This document shows positions 7,691 through 14,800 of a stretch of 18,584 nucleotides of DNA, piece after piece; position 1 is the first letter of the stretch, and each line of letters starts with the position of its first letter. This DNA is from Ruminococcaceae bacterium UBA3710 (GTDB taxonomy: Bacteria > Bacillota > Clostridia > Oscillospirales > Acutalibacteraceae), in contig DFHZ01000030.1 of NCBI GenBank assembly GCA_002371985.1, forward strand, positions 1 to 18,584, read 5' to 3'. Made by a program: the position numbers and the translations under genes. The notes beneath the pieces are model-generated. The model did not search any database and was not told where the DNA came from. It saw nothing but the letters and a program-made list of their open reading frames with translations.

Positions 7691-7950
7691 TCAGTGTATA
7701 TATTCTTTCAAATACTCCAAAGTGCTTTCCACCATTTCATCAAATAGTTCTCTTGATTTATCAAGCGGTAAACATACAAGTTGATCATTAGCAAATGCCG
7801 AAAAATCAAGTTTAATATTTTCAACATTTTTACAATATTCTGCTCTTTGATGTTCGAAATGCGACGGTGCGGGAATAGCACACATTTCCTTTAAAATACC
7901 GTACATACATTCTTTGTTTTGCTCTATATATTTTTTATTAAATCTTCCAT
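7691..7950 (-). pseudogene. Collapsed M20-like peptidase pseudogene
   Basis: An ATG at 7950, eight bases after GGTGG, begins MEDLIKN and soon hits TAG. Adding one A to the A6 run near 7934-7939 would restore MEDLIKKYIEQNKECMYGIL followed by KEMCAIPAPSHFEHQRAEYC. That resembles the N-terminus of clostridial M20-type metallopeptidases (ELCAIPAPSHxEEKRAEF). After about 42 residues the similarity ends and a tail of about 45 residues (FSAFANDQLVCLPLDKSREL, then FDEMVESTLEYLKEYIH) runs to the stop at 7691. I do not recognise the tail. The metal ligands and most of the peptidase are absent, so this looks like a frameshifted, internally deleted gene. A 71-aa frame starting at 7906 remains open, but I see no ribosome binding site for it. 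Confidence 0.7.
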
Positions 7951-7975
7951 TAGTCTAACCACCAAAAAACATAAA

Positions 7976-8707
7976 CTATTTCAATTCTTTTGCGTGTAAG
8001 CCCGAACAGCTTATCGGCTCATTACCCGCATAAAGGTGGGACGTGTCGCCGATACCGCAAAAAATACCATGTGCTATCGGTCTGTCTTTTATGTGCTGTT
8101 CCATATAAATCGTAGTAACTGACGAAGGCGGTAAAAAAATCGAATTCCAAATAGGAATAAGCGGCATATTCAAAATATGTGCTATAAGCGAAGTACCCAA
8201 CCCGAAATGACAAAATAGCGCAATTGTAGCATCACTTTTGCAGTTTTTAGATATAATCCACTGTTCGCCGTCTTTTATCATACCATGCTTTGCCATAAGA
8301 GAATCAAATTCTTTGCATACAGCTTCAAAATGTTCCTCTACACCCGAATCTTTAAGTAGGGGTGACTTTTTCCATTCATCATTATTATAGATGAATGGGT
8401 CATTTGTCCACAACTCGGGTGGCATATTCCAAGGTGATCGCATCGCCTTATAAAAATCGGTGTTATATTCCCAATTTAAGGTCTGGGGATACTCACGCAA
8501 CCAGTCAAGAATAATCGGCTCTATACCTGTTTTTTCCGCCGTTGGCTTAGCAGTCAGCCTAGCGCGGCCAAGCGGTGAAACATATATATCGGTTATCCCC
8601 TCATCCTTTAGTTTTTGTGATAACAACTCCGCCTCTCTTGTTCCTTTTTCGGTTAAAGAATCGGTAGGATAATATGGCTCTGCGTGTCTGATAATTAAAA
8701 TTCTCAT
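7976..8707 (-). CDS. Histidine phosphatase (phosphoglycerate mutase-like) family protein
   Basis: A 243-aa member of the histidine phosphatase superfamily. The phosphate-accepting His8 lies in LIIRHAEP (RHG-type motif), SPLGRARLTA supplies the second phosphate-pocket arginine region near residue 45, and ALFCHFGLGTSL near residue 165 carries the second catalytic histidine. LREYP is the expected acidic proton-donor region. It is more likely a phosphatase acting on a small phosphorylated metabolite than a glycolytic mutase, since the mutase-specific sequence is lacking (inference). The ATG at 8707 follows AAGGG with a 7-nt spacer. It lies upstream of the M20 remnant and the glycyl radical operon on the same strand, and may share their transcript. 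Confidence 0.85.
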   Translation of the reverse strand: MRILIIRHAEPYYPTDSLTEKGTREAELLSQKLKDEGITDIYVSPLGRARLTAKPTAEKTGIEPIILDWLREYPQTLNWEYNTDFYKAMRSPWNMPPELWTNDPFIYNNDEWKKSPLLKDSGVEEHFEAVCKEFDSLMAKHGMIKDGEQWIISKNCKSDATIALFCHFGLGTSLIAHILNMPLIPIWNSIFLPPSSVTTIYMEQHIKDRPIAHGIFCGIGDTSHLYAGNEPISCSGLHAKELK

Positions 8708-8742
8708 TTTTTTACCCTTGTATCATAAAATTTGTTCTTTTT

Positions 8743-9010
8743 TTAAGCCTTAATATCGTTCAACATTTTCTTTATCTCTTGAATATAATATTCTCCACCT
8801 TCAGGGGTAGTTTCTGATTAAATTTTCATAAGTATAACGCATTGCTCCTGCCATGGTTTTGCAATTTACTTTATCAAGCAAAAGCAAATTTTTGTTTTCA
8901 TCGAAAAATTGGCTGTATATTTCTCTTTCAATATTGCCTGTTTCTTCAATTCCCCAATCATTATAAACAAAATCTTTTTAAATACGGCTTTTAGTTTGAC
9001 ACAATACTCC
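8743..9010 (-). pseudogene. Remnant of a second SGNH hydrolase gene, containing repeat copy B
   Basis: The 335-bp gap between the histidine phosphatase and the lipoprotein gene holds a collapsed SGNH gene. From upstream: an AAAGGAG site (9013-9007); KLKAVFKKILFI (8997-8962), like the strand just before a GDS block; the 151-bp segment identical to the intact SGNH gene (NDWGIEETG to ENLIR); and, one frame over, TPEGGEYYIQEIKKMLNDIK ending in TAA at 8745-8743. This last part resembles the helix following the catalytic DxxHP in SGNH enzymes. The catalytic Ser and the Asp/His pair are missing. The central identity and the tail are clear; the N-terminal part is only suggestive. Confidence 0.6.
8812..8962 (-). 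repeat. 151-bp exact direct repeat, copy B (in SGNH remnant)
   Basis: Identical to 5160-5310 in the same orientation. Immediately outside, 8811 and 8963 diverge from the copy A flanks. Here the segment is not part of an intact gene. The two copies bracket 3.5 kb that contains the glycyl radical enzyme, the M20 remnant and the histidine phosphatase. Confidence 0.95.
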
Positions 9011-9042
9011 TTTGAGCATATTAAACATCATCTGCTTTTTAA

Positions 9043-10491
9043 TTATTTTGTTGTTGTAAATGAAGCAATAGCAATATAAGGCGGTTTACCGTTAGCTTTG
9101 ATAGTTACAGTATGTTCTGTATTTTTAATATCTGCAAACACAGGATATTCTAACAACTCAGATTTACTGCTACCGTTAAGTTTGACCTCAGTTTTACCAT
9201 CTAATATTACAGTTAAACTTGAACCTTCTTTTATATTTCCTAACAAACCAAAAGAATTGCCTGTGAAATTAAATGTTAAAGAGGCACCGTTTGATTTAGG
9301 ATAAATATAGTTTGGAAAATAATTTTTAATGTGAGATGTTCTGAACTGTGTTCCGTTTTTTTCATAATCTTCACTGCTAAACCAACTACCGATTCCCCAA
9401 GAGTTATTATCTATATTAAATGTGTTAGGAGTGAGATTGATGACAGAGGAATATCCGTTTTTATCCAATAATGAGGGCAAATTGTGTTTGGAAGAATTCC
9501 CATTTACTAAAAGTTGTTCGAGAGCGTTCTTCATAACATCAGCGTAAACTGCGTACCCTTTATCATTTGGATGGACACTGTCAGCAAAAAATTCATTCCA
9601 TCTATTCTTCTTACCCTTAATATAATTATAAAATCCTGTTCCTAAGTCAACACAAGGAAGATTATAATGACCGGCCACCTGTTCAAAAGCCTGATATCTC
9701 TCGCCTTTTTCACCGAATGAATCCTTATTTGTTACCAAAACAATAACTATATCAACATACGGATTATGTTCATTCAATGTTCTTATCATATATTCAAGAT
9801 TCTTTACGCTTGTTTCTTTTGGAATCGCACTGTAACCGTCGTTTACAAGAAATTCAATAAATACTAAATCAGGATCTTCTGCAATAACATCATTTTCGAA
9901 TCTTGCAATACCTAAATATGAACCTGTTCCGCCTATTGATTTTTTGGCTTCAATAACATTTCCGTATGTTTTAAGATATTTTGTTGTAAGCGCTCTCCAA
10001 GATGTTTTTTCAGCATTGGAAGCACCAGTTCCCCCTGTTACTGAACCTCCGAAATAAACAACCTTTAAATCTTTTCCTTCTTTTAAAATGTTTAACGAAT
10101 TACTTAGTTTATTGGCTTTTTCGAGCGAAGGAAGTTCTATAAATTCAGGAACTTTTTCTCCTGCTTCAGATTTAGTTTCTTTAGAAACATAGTCATCACC
10201 CGCAAAACTACCACTAACTGTCGAACTGACATTTGAACTTGAAACCGAAGTTTTTTTCGAGGAATTATTTTTACTATTATTATTTTGAGAAGTTTCAGAC
10301 TGTTTTGAATCTTCTGTTACCTCATTATACTCATCACTTGAGGATGCTTGAGACACACCATTGCCAAAATCTAATGTGAAATCATTTGGATCCACTTTGA
10401 AAGAAGACGCTTTTTTTCCACAACCGACAATACCTCCAATCATCAATAAACATAACATTACTACAAGAATTTTTTTAACACTCAAAACCAT
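9043..10491 (-). CDS. Lipid-anchored extracellular SGNH hydrolase with C-terminal beta domain
   Basis: A 482-aa predicted lipoprotein. A lysine plus hydrophobic signal ends in the lipobox IVGC with Cys24. Residues 45-110 are a Ser/Asn/Thr-rich flexible linker. The SGNH domain follows: VVYFGGSVTGGTG with the nucleophile Ser150 (GGS rather than GDS), a SIGGTGSYLG oxyanion block, FIEFLVNDGY as block III, and FFADSVHPNDKGYAVYADVM carrying the catalytic Asp and His. The last 130 or so residues form a beta-rich domain (SWGIGSWFSSEDYEKNGTQF, then LTFNFTGNSFGLLG), like accessory domains of carbohydrate esterases. It probably removes ester groups from an extracellular glycan. The ATG at 10491 follows AAAGGAG with a 7-nt spacer. 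It is 40 bp after the GH37-like gene, as in an operon. Confidence 0.9.
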   Translation of the reverse strand: MVLSVKKILVVMLCLLMIGGIVGCGKKASSFKVDPNDFTLDFGNGVSQASSSDEYNEVTEDSKQSETSQNNNSKNNSSKKTSVSSSNVSSTVSGSFAGDDYVSKETKSEAGEKVPEFIELPSLEKANKLSNSLNILKEGKDLKVVYFGGSVTGGTGASNAEKTSWRALTTKYLKTYGNVIEAKKSIGGTGSYLGIARFENDVIAEDPDLVFIEFLVNDGYSAIPKETSVKNLEYMIRTLNEHNPYVDIVIVLVTNKDSFGEKGERYQAFEQVAGHYNLPCVDLGTGFYNYIKGKKNRWNEFFADSVHPNDKGYAVYADVMKNALEQLLVNGNSSKHNLPSLLDKNGYSSVINLTPNTFNIDNNSWGIGSWFSSEDYEKNGTQFRTSHIKNYFPNYIYPKSNGASLTFNFTGNSFGLLGNIKEGSSLTVILDGKTEVKLNGSSKSELLEYPVFADIKNTEHTVTIKANGKPPYIAIASFTTTK

Positions 10492-10531
10492 AATTTTACT
10501 CCTTTAAAAACTTTTTTATAATAGCCTTTAT

Positions 10532-11779
10532 CTATAGAGCTAAAACACCTTCTTCAATATATTTAAGTGACTCTAAATAAACACCTGCAGTCCAACCCAT
10601 CATAGGCGGTAAAACAGAGTGTCTGTGTGAAGACTCATCAACAACATCTATTCCTCCTGTTACTACATTGTATTTTTCCCAAATATTATTTGTCTTTTCA
10701 AAATTAGATTCAACTAAATTAACGTACTTTTGAGCAACACGGGTAGCATCTTCTTTATATCCATATTTAGCAAGACCTTGCATAACAAGATTTTGTTGCG
10801 GAGCCCATCCGTTAGGATACTGCCATTGATATGAATAATCCGGTGATTGTGATTCAGTAGCAGCAATACCGTATTCTGCCTCTAATCTGTAAAGATTTTC
10901 TGCCAACGCTTTTGCCTGTTCAGATGAAATCATACCAACAAACATAGGATAAAAACTGGCACTCGCAAAAACATCGCTTATCTTTCCTGTTTTAAAATTA
11001 TAATCATAAAAAACGCCATCTTTAAGCATATATTTTTGCATAAGCATTTTGCGTTTTTCCGCTTTTTCTACCCACTTTTCTGCGCCAGCCATACCAAGAA
11101 TACAATAAAAATCAGCAAGATTCGATTCTAAAGCATAAATTAGAGCATTCAGTTCAACCTGAACATAATTTTCTGTTTCAAAACCCCAACGCGGTGTAAT
11201 ATCCCAACCGCTCTCACAAATGGTGATATACTGGCAAGAAAGGTCTTCATCGCTATGTCCCTCAGGTCTTTTTCCTATCCTATCAATAAAACCAATATAT
11301 TTATTTGCAGCAATAGCCCCTGATTTATTACATGAATATTGTGTTAAACCGATACCGGTTTTTCTATTTTTATCCCAGAATTTATATTCCTTTTCAAGAT
11401 AATAAATTGCATTTTTAAGCCATTCCTTATCCTTAGTGATCTCATAAATATCCTTAACCATAATAGATAAGAAGGGCGGCTGAGAGTTGTTAAGATAACA
11501 ATGTCTGTTTCCGTTTGGCATAAACCCATATTTATCAACAAGATAAAACATATTTTCGGTATTATTAATAGCCTGATCAATACGACCTGAAATAATAAGA
11601 CCTCTGTTTATAAAATATGTATCCCAATAGTACATTTCTTGAAAATGATTTGCAATACTTGGAACTGTGTAAGGCTTTGGTAAACCAATTCTTATATCAC
11701 CATTAACTGTATCATCCTCAGGATTAAAACGGATTGTATTTTCCCAATTTTCTAAAATATACTCTTTCAAATTTGACAT
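10532..11779 (-). CDS. GH37 trehalase-like glycoside hydrolase, probably altered specificity
   Basis: A 415-aa (alpha/alpha)6-type enzyme matching GH37 trehalases. FQEMYYWDTYFI corresponds to signature 1, NSQPPFLS to the RSQPP region, CESGWDITPRW carries the expected catalytic acid Asp, YQWQYPNGWAPQQ corresponds to signature 2, and IWEKYNVVTGG carries the likely catalytic base Glu. Differences from true trehalases are notable: the PGGRF before FxE is replaced by IANHF, RSQPP becomes NSQPP, and QWD becomes QWQ. These positions contact trehalose in known structures, so a different glucoside is likely (inference). There is no signal peptide, so it acts in the cytosol. The ATG at 11779 follows AAGGGAA; an upstream TTG has no ribosome binding site. 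It lies between a terminator and the SGNH lipoprotein gene. Confidence 0.82.
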   Translation of the reverse strand: MSNLKEYILENWENTIRFNPEDDTVNGDIRIGLPKPYTVPSIANHFQEMYYWDTYFINRGLIISGRIDQAINNTENMFYLVDKYGFMPNGNRHCYLNNSQPPFLSIMVKDIYEITKDKEWLKNAIYYLEKEYKFWDKNRKTGIGLTQYSCNKSGAIAANKYIGFIDRIGKRPEGHSDEDLSCQYITICESGWDITPRWGFETENYVQVELNALIYALESNLADFYCILGMAGAEKWVEKAEKRKMLMQKYMLKDGVFYDYNFKTGKISDVFASASFYPMFVGMISSEQAKALAENLYRLEAEYGIAATESQSPDYSYQWQYPNGWAPQQNLVMQGLAKYGYKEDATRVAQKYVNLVESNFEKTNNIWEKYNVVTGGIDVVDESSHRHSVLPPMMGWTAGVYLESLKYIEEGVLAL

Positions 11780-11819
11780 AACAACAAATTCCCTTTCCAA
11801 AAGGCGAAGACTAAACAAA

Positions 11820-11856
11820 AAGGTCAGGCACCAATTTTTATTTATTACCTGACCTT
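11820..11856 (-). terminator. Predicted Rho-independent terminator after the giant surface protein gene
   Basis: On the minus strand AAGGTCAGG (11856-11848) pairs perfectly with CCTGACCTT (11828-11820) across a 19-nt AT-rich loop, followed by TTTTTGTTT-type sequence. It lies 17 bp after the giant gene's stop and only about 40 bp before the GH37-like start. It may therefore act as a partial terminator that lowers downstream expression. Confidence 0.7.
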
Positions 11857-11872
11857 AACTATAGCGATTAAA

Positions 11873-14800
11873 TTATTTTTTTGATTTTTTCTTTTTAATA
11901 ATAAGCCAAACTGTAACTCCTGCGCCTGCAAGAACCACTACACCTAAAGCTATCAAAACAATAATTAACCACAAATTCGAACTGTCAGACGGTAAGTAAA
12001 GTTTATATACAGAACCTTTACCTGCCACTACTTCTACAGTTTTAAGAACATTAATAGTTCCATCTTCATTTTTAGTATAGATATCATACTTACCCGGTCT
12101 TGTCTTATCAAACTGGAATACACCCCTATTCTTTGTAACAACTTCGGTAACCTTACCTAAATAAAGTTTTACATTCTTTACAGGACTTCCGTCTGCATCA
12201 AATAAATAACCGCATACTATACCAAAATTAGTATCATTTTGAACAACTTCGAAATCCCCATCAACAGTATAGTCTTCTTCATCACTGTCGTTTTGCTTCT
12301 CAGCAGAAAGTGTAATCGAAGAAATATCCGAACTAATACCATTGCTAACCGTAACATCTGTTATGTAATGAAGTTTGCCCGACTTATCCTTAAGATAAAC
12401 AGAATAAATCCCTGCATCAAGGTTATTAAAGATATATTTACCCGCAGCATCGGTCTTAACGGTTAGTTTAAGTGGTTCTAATACCATTTCAACATTTTTT
12501 ATACCGTCACCCGATTCATCAACTACATAACCCGATATCTGACCCTTTCCTAAAACACCTGCGGTTCCGTTTTCATTAGACCAGTTGCCGTCATTAAACT
12601 CTTCGTCATCATAATGGAACACGAAAACGCCCGAATCAAAGGGAACTATTTTATAGTTATCATTAGAATACCAATTTGTAAAACCGTTTGCAAAATCACT
12701 GTTATTTAACAAATTGATATACTCTCCCTCTTTATAAAGAGCCAAATCAGATATATATGCTTTACCTTTGTTGCTGTTAGTTAAATGGAATTTAACATCT
12801 GCAACACCACGGTATGCATAGGCATCACTCGGAAGTTCAAACTCAATTTCAAAGAAAAATCTTTCAGAGTCGTAATAAGAATTGAGCATATATTCCTGTT
12901 CTTTGCCATTCTTATCCTTATAAACAATCTTAGGTGTAATACCTGCAGCGTTCATAGAAACATAGTGACCTGTGAAATAATACTTTGTACCTCTCTCTAC
13001 AGTCATTGTCTGACCGAGTAACGCATCTGCAGAGGTACCTTCAGATTCAATCATATTAGCATCGTTTTTAGTATAGGTGCTAAAGAAATTCTCAGGTTGT
13101 TTAACTATTCTGTAATTAAAGTTTTCATTTCTTTGAGAGAAGGTCCAACCTGTAGCACCTAATGCAAAATCGCTGTTGATTAAAACATTGTCGCTAAGTT
13201 TATTGCCGTTCTCGTCACACTCATAAAGTGCAAAACTTCCCCAATAACCTGCGTTTCCAAGACCTTGCATTACCATACGATATATTGTATTATTGGTACC
13301 GGTATCTAAATCATCTGGTGTCTTGTAAAGGCGAATAACCTTATTTTTCTCTGTTGAGAATTCCCTCTTTGAACCTAAGAACGGTGAATAATCTTTTCCA
13401 TCTTTCATAGCAAACACCTGCATTGTATGAACAGATGTTTTGTCATCTTCATCAGATTGCCAAGGATGTACTGCTTCGGCTTCTAACAAATAATATGTAT
13501 CAGACTTGAGTGCTAAATAATTTTGCTGAATATTTTCCCAAGCACCTGAATTTCTGTAAACTATCATATTTTTAGTAGTATGATTTTTACTGAAATAATT
13601 TTCAGGAATAACATTTAGAGAAGACATTTTAAATGAATTAGCTATTTTCCAACCGTTTGTGCCTTTTGAAAAATCACCGTTTTCAATAAGGTTTTCAGAT
13701 GTACCGTCCTTATAAAGTTCGGCATTGGCAATATAACCTGAAACATAGAATGAATCGGCTTTTACCTTAAACTGCATATTAACAGAGTCTGCTACAGCGT
13801 CACTCGGCATAGTGAATTTATAAGTGTGTTTATACTCGGTGGCAGAATCAGTAAACTGTGCATTTAATGTTACCCACTCTGTACCATTGTTATAAAGGAG
13901 TTCAACACCTGTATCTCCATCATATCCCGGGTTTGCATATCTCAAATTGAAAGATAGTGTATACTGTCCGTCTGCTTCGAGTTCTAATTCGCGGCCAATA
14001 TAATTATTGACTGAACCGCCTGCAAACATATAAAGCTGCGGTACAGGAATTTTGAAATAATCGCTTCCGCGAGATGTTATCGCTACATTCTTCTGACTTC
14101 CTTCATAAATCCAATCATTAACAGCAGCTCCGTTATAATCAGAAAGTTTGTTTGATTTTAGAAAATCAGAGTTTTTAAGTAAATTAACACCTGTGGTTTC
14201 AAAGCCTGCATCTAATTCGTATAGTTCGAAGTTAGAGAATGCAGCTTTCATACCGTCAAGTTTTACACCAACGCGCAAATTATTATCCGCCATTAAATTC
14301 TTTGGCATTTTAAATTCGCATTTATAATTATAATATCCGTTAGTGTCTTTAGTAATCTCGCTAACAGTAATCAAAGTTGAAGAGCCGTTTGCTAAAATAC
14401 CTTCAACATAAGGCACACATTCGCTTCCGCCCTCGTTTTTATAATTGAATGAAAGCGCATAAGATTTTTCTGGTTTAGCGGTTACAAACTGAGTAACTGA
14501 ACCGTTTGCACCGTCTGTTGCTAACGTGGGAACGCGGAAATAGTTTTTGGGGATATCCTCTAATACCAATGCCACATCTTTCTTGCCCTGATATCTAAGA
14601 TTCCAAATACCGTTATAAGCCATTGTTCCCATATACTGAATGGTTTTCTCGGTTATATTTTTTATAAGATTGTCGCCTACTGCCTCACCGTCAACTATTT
14701 TCACAAGCTGAGGATTAGCAAAAATACAGCTGACATCCTTAGCCTCACCACCGTTACCAATTATGATACTAACACCTTTTAAAGGCTCAATATCGGGTTT

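Noticed and set aside
5160..8962. Direct repeat pair as ends of a transposon
   Set aside because: There is no transposase, integrase or terminal inverted repeat, and the repeat is part of an SGNH coding sequence, so homologous duplication is the better reading.
8998..9003. TTGACA on the plus strand near 8995 and again near 3634 as promoters
   Set aside because: No plus-strand gene lies downstream and no properly spaced -10 is seen; both fall in or next to minus-strand remnants.
11344..11580. 78-aa frame inside the GH37-like gene
   Set aside because: It overlaps conserved GH37 sequence in the wrong frame and has no recognisable motif.
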